Source: CAZCGA01 sp964498075 (GTDB lineage Bacteria; Desulfobacterota; Binatia; HRBIN30). From it: DNA of 64,000 nt. A program made the position numbers and the translations under genes. The DNA lies in contig CAZCGA010000016.1 of NCBI GenBank assembly GCA_964498075.1, positions 1-64,000 on the forward strand, in the 5' to 3' direction. Positions 26,947 through 35,045 of the stretch are shown in pieces (position 1 is the stretch's first letter; each line of letters begins with the position of its first letter). The notes under the pieces are model-generated. The model was not told the origin of the DNA. It did no database searches and saw nothing but the letters and a program-made list of their open reading frames with translations.

Positions 26947-26953
26947 CTCCTTT
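26947..26953 (-). promoter_or_regulatory. Shine-Dalgarno AAAGGAG that fixes the ATT start of the RRM gene
   Basis: The six-base spacing to the ATT codon is optimal, and no other start codon lies at a suitable distance. The evidence for initiation at ATT is therefore positional as well as homologous. Confidence 0.7.
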
Positions 26954-27086
26954 GTGTTGGCGGAATGGCAGAATTCTGACCTTTTGCCCGAGACCCGTTT
27001 AGCATCTTCTAGAAGAATGCTCTACGGGGGTCAAGCTATTTCGTTACCCCTGCAGTGCCCGGCCGTCGTGCGCCCGATGGGCGGAC

Positions 27087-27494
27087 TCAGCGTTGGGCCA
27101 TCAGGTCGAAGTGGACCTTGCGCTCTGTGAACCGCCACGCGCCACCAACCTTGGCGACGTGATCCTCGTAGCGCCCCGCCACGGTCAGGCCAAGCTGCGC
27201 GCCGCCCTGTACGACCACCACGTAGCTTTGCGCAGTCGCGCGGTCGCCATCGACGCTGACGATGCTGTTCATCACGCAGTGCTTCATCATCGGCAGGCCG
27301 TTGGTGAGCGGGATGGCCTTCAGAAAGTTCCGCAACGTCTCCCGACCGCTGAAGCGCCCGCGGGCGCCGAGGTCGAAGACGCCGTCCTCGGTGAACAGCT
27401 GGAGCCACTGGTCGAACTCGCCGTTGTCGAAGCAGAAGCAGTAGCGGGCCATCAACTCGCGGATGGCGTCCTTCTCCTCGAGTACGCTTGCCAT
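27087..27494 (-). CDS. SnoaL-like / NTF2-fold protein
   Basis: 135 residues starting MASVLEEKDAIRELMARYCFCFDNGEFDQWLQLFTEDGVFD, a classic SnoaL_4-type cone-shaped fold. It has a substrate pocket helix followed by the curved sheet (GRETLRNFL..., MKHCVMNSIVSVDGDRATAQS). Such proteins act as ketosteroid-isomerase-like enzymes, dehydratases or ligand-binding proteins. The substrate cannot be inferred. GGAGGCA precedes the start. It lies 29 bases downstream of the fetB-like gene and may be the last cistron of that transcript. Confidence 0.85.
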   Translation of the reverse strand: MASVLEEKDAIRELMARYCFCFDNGEFDQWLQLFTEDGVFDLGARGRFSGRETLRNFLKAIPLTNGLPMMKHCVMNSIVSVDGDRATAQSYVVVVQGGAQLGLTVAGRYEDHVAKVGGAWRFTERKVHFDLMAQR

Positions 27495-27523
27495 ATCGTC
27501 GTGCCTCCTTTCGTCAGTTCGTC

Positions 27524-28318
27524 CTAGCCCGACAAGGCCTCGTCCCGCAACTGGTGGTCGGGTGTGAAGTACGAGCGCGCCCGCAGCGTCGTCAGCACGA
27601 AGGCGCTGACGCTGGTGGAGAAGGCGATCATGTACATGATGAGGATCTGATACTTGATGGCCACCAGCGGTGCGCTGCCCCCCAAGATCTGGCCGGTCAT
27701 CATCCCCGGCAACGACACGATGCCCACCACCATCATCGAGTTGATGATCGGGATCATCGCTGCCTTCATCGCGGCGCGCACCGCCGCCGCGGCCGCCTGG
27801 CGGCTGGTGGCGCCCAGGGCGAGCAACGCCTCCACCTGGTCGCGCGTGCCGCGCAGGTCGCTGTCGAGCCGCTCGACCGCCAGCGTCGCGCTGTTGAGGC
27901 TGTTGCCGATCACCATGCCCATCAGGGGTATGAGGTAGTACGGATTGTACCAGGGGCGGATCCGCAGGATCACCTCCGTGGCCAGCACGAGCGTCAGCCC
28001 ACACCCCGTGGTCAAGGACGCCAACACGAGCCAGCGCAACGCGGGCGTCGGGCGGCGCTGCCGCCCCGCCACGGTCCACGCAGCGATGCCCAACATGAGC
28101 GACAGAATGCCGATGATCGACAGGGGGCTCGCCGTGCCGAAGACGAAGCCCAGCACGTAGCCGAGCGCCAGGAGCTGCACGAACGTGCGCAACGTCGCGA
28201 CGATCAAGTCGCGCTCCAATCCCAATCCGCGCGCCGCCGACAGACCGATCGTGACGAGCATCAGGCTGGACGCCATTGCCAGCTGGAACCAACCCGGATC
28301 GATCAGATGCGTGCTCAT
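27524..28318 (-). CDS. fetB: FetB-type ABC permease (UPF0014 family)
   Basis: 264 residues with about seven membrane helices. It contains the diagnostic central motif YNPYYLIPLMGMVIGNSLNSATLAVERL and LVSLPGMMTGQILGGSAP-like segment (VSLPGMMTGQILGG) of the UPF0014/FetB family. In Escherichia coli the FetAB pair is linked to iron export and resistance to oxidative stress; the same role is inferred here. The start overlaps the stop of the ATPase gene (ATGA), so the two subunits are coupled. Confidence 0.88.
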   Translation of the reverse strand: MSTHLIDPGWFQLAMASSLMLVTIGLSAARGLGLERDLIVATLRTFVQLLALGYVLGFVFGTASPLSIIGILSLMLGIAAWTVAGRQRRPTPALRWLVLASLTTGCGLTLVLATEVILRIRPWYNPYYLIPLMGMVIGNSLNSATLAVERLDSDLRGTRDQVEALLALGATSRQAAAAAVRAAMKAAMIPIINSMMVVGIVSLPGMMTGQILGGSAPLVAIKYQILIMYMIAFSTSVSAFVLTTLRARSYFTPDHQLRDEALSG

Positions 28319-29070
28319 TCGGCAACTCCCGTGAGTGACCGGTCGAGATAGCGGCGCCCGATGTCGCTGGCCGGTCGCTCGAAGAACTGCGCCGCTGCGG
28401 TCTGCTCGGCGACGCTGCCGCCGGCAAGCAGGATGACCTCACCGCCGACGCTGCGGGCTTGGTCGGGCTGATGGCTCACCATGATCACGGTGAGACCCAT
28501 GCGGCGGTTCAACGCGCTGATCGACTCGAGCAGACGATGGGCCGCCGTCGGATCCAACGCTGCGGTGGGTTCGTCGAGCAGCACCACCTCCGGCTCCGTC
28601 ATGAGCGCGCGCGCCACGCACAGGCGCTGCTTCTCGCCCACCGACAATGTCGCGGCGTCGCGGTCCAACCAGGCTCCGTCGAGTCCGGCGACTTCAAGCC
28701 GCGGAGCCAAGTCGCCGTCGTGCGCGGCGGCGGCCGGCCTGTGCTGCAGCCGCACCGGCAGCAGCAGGTTCTGCCGCACCGTACCAGTGAAGACGACGGG
28801 AACCTGAAAGACCATCGCCACGCGTCGGCGCAGCACGATCGCCGGCAGCTGTGTGTAGGGCGTGTCGTGGAACCACAAGCCGCCCGTCGTGGGTTCCTGC
28901 AAGCGGTTGAGCAGCCGCAGCAGCGTCGTCTTGCCGGCGCCCGATGGGCCGAGGATCGAGTAGGTGCCGCGCGGCGCGAACGCCAACGTCACGTCGCTCA
29001 GAATGGGACGCCCACCGCGGGCAACGGAAACCTGATCCAACCGGATCACCGGCGCCGCTGGTGTTGGCAT
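28315..29070 (-). CDS. fetA: FetA-type ABC ATPase
   Basis: 251 residues with Walker A GPSGAGKTT, the signature LSVGEKQR (Val replacing the usual second Gly), Walker B VVLLDEPTAALD and H-loop VSHQPD. The neighbour is a FetB-type permease, which supports the FetA assignment over amino-acid or phosphate importer ATPases that look similar. ATG 29070 lies about nine bases after a promoter -10 element, so the message may have almost no leader. Confidence 0.85.
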   Translation of the reverse strand: MPTPAAPVIRLDQVSVARGGRPILSDVTLAFAPRGTYSILGPSGAGKTTLLRLLNRLQEPTTGGLWFHDTPYTQLPAIVLRRRVAMVFQVPVVFTGTVRQNLLLPVRLQHRPAAAAHDGDLAPRLEVAGLDGAWLDRDAATLSVGEKQRLCVARALMTEPEVVLLDEPTAALDPTAAHRLLESISALNRRMGLTVIMVSHQPDQARSVGGEVILLAGGSVAEQTAAAQFFERPASDIGRRYLDRSLTGVAE

Positions 29071-29078
29071 CGCGGCCT

Positions 29079-29107
29079 GCTATGGTCCCGCAGCCACCGA
29101 CTGTCAA
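29079..29107 (-). promoter_or_regulatory. Promoter of the fetAB-like operon, near-leaderless
   Basis: Minus strand TTGACA (29107-29102), 17-base spacer, CATAGC (29084-29079). The start codon of fetA is at 29070, leaving no room for a Shine-Dalgarno if transcription starts at the usual distance. Confidence 0.5.
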
Positions 29108-29135
29108 CCGGCGAGAAGATGCTACGAGTCACCCT

Positions 29136-30311
29136 GTGTCGGACGCGATCATTCGGCTGAAGCCCCGCAAGGACCGCCCGGTGCTCCGTGGCCATCCGTG
29201 GATCTTCTCGGGGGCGATCGCGCTCGATCCCGGTCTGGAGCCCGGCAGCATCGTCGCCGTGCAGAACGCGGAGGGGGAGTTCCTGGGGCGAGGCTACTTC
29301 AATTCCCGCTGCGCCATCGCGGTGCGCATGCTGACGCGCGCCGACGAAGCGATTGACGCGCGGTGGTTTCACGTGCGCGTTGCTGCCGCGGTCGCACTCC
29401 GCCGTACCGTCGTGCCCGCAGAGACCGACACCTACCGCCTCATCAACGGGGAAGGGGACTTCCTGCCCGGCTTCGTGGCGGACGTGTACGGACCCATCGT
29501 GGTCCTGCAGTGTCTCACCGCCGGCGCCGCGAGGCTCAAAGGATACCTGGTCGAGGCATTGCAGGCCGCGCTGGCGCCTGCCGGCATCTACGAGCGCAGC
29601 ACCGGCAACGTGCGACGCGAAGAAGGGCTGGCGGCAGAGGAAAGTGTGCTGGCCGGTGATGTCCCGGTTGAGCCGACGCTGGTCCGGGAGTGCGGCCAAC
29701 GTTTTCTGGTGGACGTGCGTGGCGGTCAGAAGACCGGGTTCTTTCTCGACCAGCGGGACAACCGTGTACTGGCTCGGCAACTCGCTGCGGGGCGGTCGGT
29801 CCTCAATGCCTTTGCGTACACCGGGGCGTTTGCGGTGTACGCCGGTGCCGGTCAGGCGCTCAACGTGGTCTCGGTGGAGAGCTCAGGACGCGCGCTCGAT
29901 CTGGCACGGCGCAACTGGGAGGCCAACGAGCTGCCGGTAGCGGCCGCCGAGTTCGTCGAGGCGGATGTCTTCCGCTACTTGCGCGACACCGAGCGCAGCT
30001 TCGATCTGCTGGTTCTCGACCCTCCTGCGCTGGTCAAGCGCCGGCAAGAGCTGCAGCGTGGCGCTCGGGCGTATAAGGACGTACACCTGTGGGCCTTCCG
30101 CCGCGCCACGGCGGGCGCGTACGTCCTGACGTTCAGCTGCTCGCAGCATGTCTCCGCGGAGCTGTTCTGGAAGATCGTACTGGGCGCCGCTGCGGACGCG
30201 CAGCGTCACGTGCAGGTGCTCCGCCACCTGGGGCCTGGAGCAGACCATCCCGTCAGCCTTGCGCATGCCGAGGGAGAATACCTCAAAGGAATCTTGCTTC
30301 GCGTCTGCTGA
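29136..30311 (+). CDS. rlmI: RlmI-like class I rRNA cytosine methyltransferase
   Basis: 391 residues from GTG 29136. The N-terminal PUA domain (RPVLRGHPWIFSGAI) is followed by the RlmI-type linker (VDVRGGQKTGFFLDQRDNR). The Rossmann methyltransferase domain has VLNAFAYTGAFAVYAGAG for SAM binding, the catalytic DPPA motif (LLVLDPPALVK) and FSCSQHVS near the end. This family methylates C5 of 23S rRNA cytosine. The upstream open frame overlaps the fetA promoter, so the longer reading was rejected; the ribosome site before GTG is weak, so the start is uncertain. Confidence 0.87.
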   Translation: MSDAIIRLKPRKDRPVLRGHPWIFSGAIALDPGLEPGSIVAVQNAEGEFLGRGYFNSRCAIAVRMLTRADEAIDARWFHVRVAAAVALRRTVVPAETDTYRLINGEGDFLPGFVADVYGPIVVLQCLTAGAARLKGYLVEALQAALAPAGIYERSTGNVRREEGLAAEESVLAGDVPVEPTLVRECGQRFLVDVRGGQKTGFFLDQRDNRVLARQLAAGRSVLNAFAYTGAFAVYAGAGQALNVVSVESSGRALDLARRNWEANELPVAAAEFVEADVFRYLRDTERSFDLLVLDPPALVKRRQELQRGARAYKDVHLWAFRRATAGAYVLTFSCSQHVSAELFWKIVLGAAADAQRHVQVLRHLGPGADHPVSLAHAEGEYLKGILLRVC

Positions 30312-30335
30312 ATATACTGGACGTCAAGGATCATA

Positions 30336-31040
30336 TTGAGCTATACGACCGGCATGGCGCCGTCGACCCCGATTAAGGATTGGCCCGAGGACGATCGGCC
30401 GCGAGAGAAGCTCATGCGGCACGGAGCGGGCACGCTCTCGGACGCGGAGCTGCTAGCGATCGTACTGCGGACCGGGGGCAAAGGGGCAACGGCGGTCGAC
30501 CAGGCGCGGGGGATCATCGAGGCGTTCGGCGACTTCCGCCGGTTGGCGACCGTTGGCGTGGGCGATCTGTGCAAGGTTCCGGGGCTGGGACCGGCGAAGG
30601 CCGCGCAGATTCTTGCGGCGCTGGAGATCGCCAAGCGCTACGGCGAGCGCGAGTTCAAGCCGGGCGAGTTGCTGCGCGGCAGCGGCGACGTCTACCTGCA
30701 CTTCCGCGAGCGCCTGGCGAGCGAGAAGCAGGAACATTTCTACGCCGTCCTGCTCGACAACAAGCACCGCAAGATCAAAGACGTGTCGGTGTCGCAGGGG
30801 TCGCTGACGGCGAGCATCGTGCATCCGCGTGATGTGTTCCTCCCGGTCGTACGCGAATCCGCAGCGGCCGTGATCTTCGTGCACAATCATCCGAGCGGCG
30901 ACCCGACCCCGAGCAAGGAGGATATCGAGATCACCCGCCGCCTGCGTGAAGTCGGCGAGTTGATGGGCGTGCGTGTCCTCGATCACATCGTCGTCGGGAA
31001 TGGGCGCTACGTCAGCTTCGTGGACGATGGATACTGGTAA
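30336..31040 (+). CDS. radC: RadC family JAB-domain protein
   Basis: 234 residues. The N-terminal part has a UPF0758-type domain with a helix-hairpin-helix (KVPGLGPAKAAQIL). The C-terminal MPN/JAB domain keeps the metalloprotease-like signature HNHPSGDPTPSKED. RadC proteins are widespread; a direct repair role is doubtful and the biochemical activity remains unsettled. TTG 30336 is preferred over ATG 30354 because AAGGA lies five bases upstream of the TTG and nothing suitable precedes the ATG. It follows the rlmI-like gene by 24 bases. Confidence 0.92.
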   Translation: MSYTTGMAPSTPIKDWPEDDRPREKLMRHGAGTLSDAELLAIVLRTGGKGATAVDQARGIIEAFGDFRRLATVGVGDLCKVPGLGPAKAAQILAALEIAKRYGEREFKPGELLRGSGDVYLHFRERLASEKQEHFYAVLLDNKHRKIKDVSVSQGSLTASIVHPRDVFLPVVRESAAAVIFVHNHPSGDPTPSKEDIEITRRLREVGELMGVRVLDHIVVGNGRYVSFVDDGYW

Positions 31041-31047
31041 GGAGGAA

Positions 31048-31094
31048 GTGAGTCATCGCTTCATTGAGTCACTGAGTCATTGAGAGTCATTGCA
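31048..31094. repeat. Degenerate TGAGTCA heptamer repeats
   Basis: Several copies of TGAGTCA/TTGAGTCAC-type heptamers (GTGAGTCA, TTGAGTCA, CTGAGTCA, TTGAGAGTCA) fill the spacer between the convergent radC and hydrolase genes. The unit is similar in style to, but different in sequence from, the repeat at 1456-1520. No function apparent. Confidence 0.6.
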
Positions 31095-31098
31095 TGAA

Positions 31099-31935
31099 TC
31101 AATGGACGGTCCGCAGAAACTCGCGGGCGGAGGCGACGAAGCTGGCGGGATTGTCGCCCATGACGGAGTGGCCGGCGCCGGGCACCACGGCGAGCCGGCT
31201 GCCCGGGATCGCGGCCTGCAGCTTTACGGCGCTCTCCGCGGACAGGATGTCGCTCTCGCCGCCTTTGATGATCAGCGTCGGGCAACGGATGGCGTGGACG
31301 TCGTCCCACAGGTTGAGCAGCGCGCTCGCCTGGAAGCTGCGCTCCGATGAGCGCAACGCTTTGTCGTACTTCCACGTCCACTTGCCGCTCGGCAGCTGCT
31401 TCAAGTTATGGGACAGGCGGCTGCGGATGTTGTCGAGCGAACGGCGCGGGTTGAATTGATGGGCGCGCTCGACGAACGCTTCGAAGCTGTCCAGCTCGTC
31501 GGGAGCCTGGATGAAGTTGCGGATGTTCTGTACGCCGCCGTGTTGAATCTCCGGGCTGACGTCGACGATGATCAGCGCCTCGACCTTTTCCGGGTGACGC
31601 GCGGTGAAGGTGATGGAGTTGATGCCGCCCATCGACATGCCGGCAAGGATGAACTTCGACAAGCCGAGCGCATCGGTGATGGCATCGACGTCGGCGGCTT
31701 GAGTTTGTCGGGCGTAATCGCCGTCGGGAGCCCAGTCGCTGTCGCCGTGGCCGCGCTGGTCGAAGCACAGGACGCGATAGTCGCTTGCCAGGTCGGCCGC
31801 CACCTCATCCCAGCTGTGCGCCGTTTGGGTGATGCCGTGCAGGCAGAGCAGCGGCGGCGCCGTGGGCGCACCCCACTCGACGTAGTGGAAGCCCAGTCCG
31901 CGTACACTCACCCGCCGATCGTGTGCTGTGGCCAT
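31099..31935 (-). CDS. Alpha/beta hydrolase
   Basis: 278 residues from ATG 31935, with GGAGGGAG upstream. The oxyanion region PLLCLHGITQTAHSWDE, the GHGDSDW loop and the nucleophile elbow GMSMGG (Ser, in LAGMSMGGINS) are intact. The acid (ESDILSAES) and histidine (GAGHSVMGD) complete the triad. It is a soluble esterase- or haloalkane-dehalogenase-type hydrolase of unknown substrate. It is divergent from the DprA-like gene with only 47 bases between start codons. Confidence 0.9.
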   Translation of the reverse strand: MATAHDRRVSVRGLGFHYVEWGAPTAPPLLCLHGITQTAHSWDEVAADLASDYRVLCFDQRGHGDSDWAPDGDYARQTQAADVDAITDALGLSKFILAGMSMGGINSITFTARHPEKVEALIIVDVSPEIQHGGVQNIRNFIQAPDELDSFEAFVERAHQFNPRRSLDNIRSRLSHNLKQLPSGKWTWKYDKALRSSERSFQASALLNLWDDVHAIRCPTLIIKGGESDILSAESAVKLQAAIPGSRLAVVPGAGHSVMGDNPASFVASAREFLRTVH

Positions 31936-31982
31936 GCTCCCTCCGCAACGTGTGCGGTCGCTGCCTAACACGGAGACCTGCG

Positions 31983-32882
31983 ATGGACAAGGAGACGGCG
32001 CTCCATGCGGTGATGCTCTCCGAGCTGCCGCACGTTGGCGACAAAGGGGCGGCGCGCATTTTGGCGCTCAACCGCACGCGCCAGCACGGTCTTGGAACGT
32101 TCTTTCGTTTGCCCGCGGCGGTGCTGCGCGAGGACTACAAGCTCCATCCCGCCACGATTGAACGGCTCGGAGCGGAGCGGGCGGAGCACGAAACGCGTTG
32201 CCGCTGGTTGCTCGACCAGCTGGCGGCGACTGCGGGCAGTGTATGGTTGCTCGACGAGGTGGGCTACCCGGGGCGGGTCCGCCGACTCGCGCCGCCGGCG
32301 GTCGTTGTGTACGGCTTTGGCGCCGCTGCTGTGTTGGACCCGCCGACGCTGGCGGTGCTCAACTCGCGCACCATCAGCGAGCATTCGGTGGCCGCCAGTC
32401 TGGCGGCGGTGCAAGCGGCGGCCGCCCAGGGCTTCACCTTGGTGAGCGGCGGGATGAAGACAGGCTATCGGATCGCCGCCGTCGCCGGGCGTGCCGCGGC
32501 GGCGCCACGGGTCATCGTGCTCGACCGTGGCATCTTCGCCACCTTCGGTGCACGCCTCGACCGTGACCCGTTCGGGTTCGGCCCGGGGCGCAGCGCGTTG
32601 GATGCCGAGCGCACGCTGGTGCTGTCGCCGTTCCGCCTGATGGATCACGCCACGCCGCGCAACGGTCGCCGTCGCGACGAGATCATCGCGGCGTTGGCCG
32701 ACGTGATCGTCGCCGTGCACGCGCGTGCCGGTGGTGAGATCGAGCGTGTCTGCCTCGAAGCCCTCGACCGCGGCCAGTGCGTGCTGTCCTGGTACGGCGA
32801 GAACGCCGGCCTCGTGGCGGCGGGTGCCACGGCCATCGAGGAGCCGGACTTGCGCGGGTTGACGCGATACATCCCCCGCTGA
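31983..32882 (+). CDS. DprA/Smf-like Rossmann-fold DNA-processing protein (divergent)
   Basis: 299 residues from ATG 31983. The N-terminal region (MDKETALHAVMLSELPHVGDKGAARIL...LGTFFRLPAAVL) matches DprA N-termini. The Rossmann core has AVVVYGFGAAAVLD, NSRTISEHSVAASLAAVQAA and the nucleotide-loop-like VSGGMKTGYRIAAVAG. The late LSPFRLMDHATPRNGRRRDEIIAALAD is typical of DprA-like proteins outside the classic competence family. It is probably involved in single-strand DNA handling; a role in natural transformation is not established. GGAGACCTGCG lies before the start. Confidence 0.72.
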   Translation: MDKETALHAVMLSELPHVGDKGAARILALNRTRQHGLGTFFRLPAAVLREDYKLHPATIERLGAERAEHETRCRWLLDQLAATAGSVWLLDEVGYPGRVRRLAPPAVVVYGFGAAAVLDPPTLAVLNSRTISEHSVAASLAAVQAAAAQGFTLVSGGMKTGYRIAAVAGRAAAAPRVIVLDRGIFATFGARLDRDPFGFGPGRSALDAERTLVLSPFRLMDHATPRNGRRRDEIIAALADVIVAVHARAGGEIERVCLEALDRGQCVLSWYGENAGLVAAGATAIEEPDLRGLTRYIPR

Positions 32883-32963
32883 GGCTGACTCGGCTTCTGC
32901 GGTTGAGCCTGCAGCGCGATTCTCCCTAACGCCTGAGGTTGAACGCTGCCGAGATTGCGGTCT

Positions 32964-33253
32964 ATGAAAGGACAGGCGGCCGTCATTCGAACCATCCGGG
33001 AGAAGATGCGTGCTCGGGATATGAGTTCGCGGTCCCACACTTCTTCGAGGAGATGGCAGAGGACGGCCTGGTGTTCGCGGATATCGAGATGGCCATAGCC
33101 ACCGGCCGAATCCAACGGCGCTTCACTCGGGGCGCTCGGGGTACACGGTACGAGGTTGTCGGGATGGCATGTGACGGACGTGAGATCGGAGTCGTTTGCC
33201 GGATCAAGGAGACGGGACGGCTTCTGTTCATCACGACCTACGCGTTGGAGTGA
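32964..33253 (+). pseudogene. DUF4258 putative toxin, frameshifted near codon 18
   Basis: From ATG 32964 the frame reads MKGQAAVIRTIREKMRAR, then goes out of frame around 33018. The shifted frame continues YEFAVPHFFEEMAEDGLVFADIE to ITTYALE. Joined, the two parts give the intact DUF4258 pattern of about 96 residues, so one base appears to be missing in CTCGGGATATGAG. DUF4258 proteins pair with YgiT-type zinc-finger proteins in toxin-antitoxin-like operons, as here. Whether this is real inactivation or a sequencing error is not decidable from the window. Confidence 0.75.
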
Positions 33254-33259
33254 ATTGCC

Positions 33260-33532
33260 ATGAAGAACGAGAAGGGAAAGTACGATTACGGGCGATGCCA
33301 CACCTGTGGTGAGCGTATGAAGGAGAAACGGATCAAGCAGGACCTCTGGGTGAAGGGGAAGCTGATCGTCATCGAGAACGTCCCTGCTGGGGTATGTCCC
33401 CAGTGTGGTGAGAAGGTCGTGAAGGCAGAGATCGGGCAGCGGATCGCCAGTCTCGTCGAGCCCCGAACGCGCTTGCGCACTGCGCGCACTCTTACCGTCC
33501 CGGTGATTCGGTTCACCAAGGCGGTTGCGTGA
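33260..33532 (+). CDS. YgiT-type zinc-finger protein (putative antitoxin of the DUF4258 pair)
   Basis: 90 residues. CHTCGERM and CPQCGEKV supply a four-cysteine zinc site, and the spacing matches the MqsA/YgiT N-terminal domain. No Cro/CI helix-turn-helix follows; the C-terminus is a short helix (IGQRIASLVEPRTRL). The ATG lies six bases after the end of the DUF4258 gene, so the pair is an operon. It is probably the antitoxin and may lack autoregulatory DNA binding. Confidence 0.8.
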   Translation: MKNEKGKYDYGRCHTCGERMKEKRIKQDLWVKGKLIVIENVPAGVCPQCGEKVVKAEIGQRIASLVEPRTRLRTARTLTVPVIRFTKAVA

Positions 33533-33535
33533 GGC

Positions 33536-34321
33536 ATGACCGGACGGTTTGCGGGCAAAGTCGGACTCGTCACCGGTGCGGCGTCTGGCATTGGCGCGGC
33601 GACGGCGCGGCGGTTTGCCGTGGAGGGAGCGGCTGTCATCGTGGTGGATGTCAATGATGGTGGCGCACGGCATGTCGTGGACGAGATCGACCGGGCAGGG
33701 GGCCGGGCGAGCGCGTTCCACGCCAACGTGGCCGAGCCGCGGGATGCCGATGCAATGATCCGCTTCGCCGTCGAGCGCTTCGGTCGTCTGGACATACTGC
33801 ACAACAATGCGACCAGCGGGACGCTCGGGCTGGTGGCCGACATGTCGATCGAGGAGTGGAATCGCACGATCGCCGTCAACCTCACCGCGTACTTCTTGGC
33901 GACGAAGTTTGCGTTGCCGGTGATGATCGAGCAGGGCGGTGGGGTGATCGTCAACATGTCTTCGGCGGCGGCGGTGCAGGCGGAGGAAGGGCTCAGCGCC
34001 TACGCGGCGGCCAAGGCGGGCGTGATTGCGCTGACGCGCAACACCGCGGCGGAGTACGCGCGGCAGAACATCCGTGCCAACTGCGTGTGCCCGGGCGCCA
34101 TCGCCACGCCGCCGACGCTGGCGTTCATCAACGCCGTCGACGGTATCCGCGAGCGAATGGAGCGTGCCAATCCGATGCGCCGCCTCGGCAGCGCCGACGA
34201 GGTTGCGAGCCTGGTCCTCTTCCTCGTGTCCGATGAGGCGTCATTCATCACCGGCGCCACCTACTTCGTCGACGGCGGTGCAACGGCCGAGAAGAGCGTC
34301 GGTCTGCTGGGGCGCGGGTGA
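33536..34321 (+). CDS. SDR-family NAD(P)-dependent oxidoreductase
   Basis: 261 residues, a classical SDR. It shows the coenzyme loop TGAASGIG, the NN(A) element (LHNNATSG), the catalytic Ser-Tyr-Lys set (NMSSAAAVQAEEGLSAYAAAK) and the C-terminal FITGATYFVDGGATAEK. It is likely a 3-oxoacyl- or alcohol-type dehydrogenase; the substrate is unknown. Its ATG starts three bases after the YgiT stop and its stop overlaps the next start (GTGA), so it may be cotranscribed with both. Confidence 0.92.
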   Translation: MTGRFAGKVGLVTGAASGIGAATARRFAVEGAAVIVVDVNDGGARHVVDEIDRAGGRASAFHANVAEPRDADAMIRFAVERFGRLDILHNNATSGTLGLVADMSIEEWNRTIAVNLTAYFLATKFALPVMIEQGGGVIVNMSSAAAVQAEEGLSAYAAAKAGVIALTRNTAAEYARQNIRANCVCPGAIATPPTLAFINAVDGIRERMERANPMRRLGSADEVASLVLFLVSDEASFITGATYFVDGGATAEKSVGLLGRG

Positions 34322-35022
34322 GCGCGGCGGAAGACGCATCTGGTCGCCGAGGCGACCGGTTGAGGGACGTTGTCGCCAGCGGGGCGGTTCTTCTGTTCAC
34401 CGCGGGCTGCCTCTTCGCTCCGGCGGGCACGCTCGCGTGGCCGAGCGCGTGGGCGCTGCTTGCGGTCTACGGCGTGCTGACCGTCGCGGCGTTCTGGTGG
34501 ATTGATCCCGAGCTGTTCCGCCAGCGCATCAGCGTCGAGCGCGGTCTGAAGCGTTGGGACCCACCGCTCGCGGGCATCGGCTTTCTGTTTCTTCTCCCGG
34601 GCGCATTCATCGTCGCCGGGCTTGATGTGAAGCGCTACGGGTGGTCGCCGCCGCTTGCCGTCGCGGCGCAGGCTGTTGCGTGGGTGTTGACCGTTCTGGG
34701 TCAGTTGCTGGGATGGTGGGCCATGCGCGTGAATCGTTTCTTCGTGAAGTTCGTGCGCATTCAGCGCGAACGCGGTCACCACGTGGTTACTGCCGGGCCG
34801 TACGCGTACGTGCGCCATCCCGGCTACGCGGGCGGCATCCTCTCGCAGCTCGCAGCCCCCGTGGCCCTTGGATCACTTTGGGCGGTCATTCCTGCCGCCA
34901 TCGGTGCGGGGCTGTTCGTCGTGCGAACTGTGCTCGAAGACCGCACGCTGCGAGCGGAGCTGCCCGGCTACCGCGAGTATGCGGAAACAGTCACCTCGCG
35001 CCTCATTCCAGGCCTGTGGTGA
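34318..35022 (+). CDS. Isoprenylcysteine carboxyl methyltransferase-like membrane protein (ICMT/PEMT family)
   Basis: 234 residues with about five membrane helices. The C-terminal motif AGPYAYVRHPGYAGGIL and ...LPGYREYAETV carry the conserved His-Pro and Glu/Arg residues that bind SAM in the ICMT/PEMT superfamily. Bacterial members methylate isoprenoid or phospholipid targets; the substrate is unknown. GTG 34318 overlaps the SDR stop by four bases. Convergent with the SnoaL-like gene. Confidence 0.85.
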   Translation: MSAAEDASGRRGDRLRDVVASGAVLLFTAGCLFAPAGTLAWPSAWALLAVYGVLTVAAFWWIDPELFRQRISVERGLKRWDPPLAGIGFLFLLPGAFIVAGLDVKRYGWSPPLAVAAQAVAWVLTVLGQLLGWWAMRVNRFFVKFVRIQRERGHHVVTAGPYAYVRHPGYAGGILSQLAAPVALGSLWAVIPAAIGAGLFVVRTVLEDRTLRAELPGYREYAETVTSRLIPGLW

Positions 35023-35045
35023 CCCGAGCCTCCGCAGCCGACCAT

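Noticed and set aside
32939..33253. DUF4258 gene read as intact from TTG 32939
   Set aside because: The first 26 residues in that frame do not fit the family, whereas the other frame gives a normal family N-terminus.
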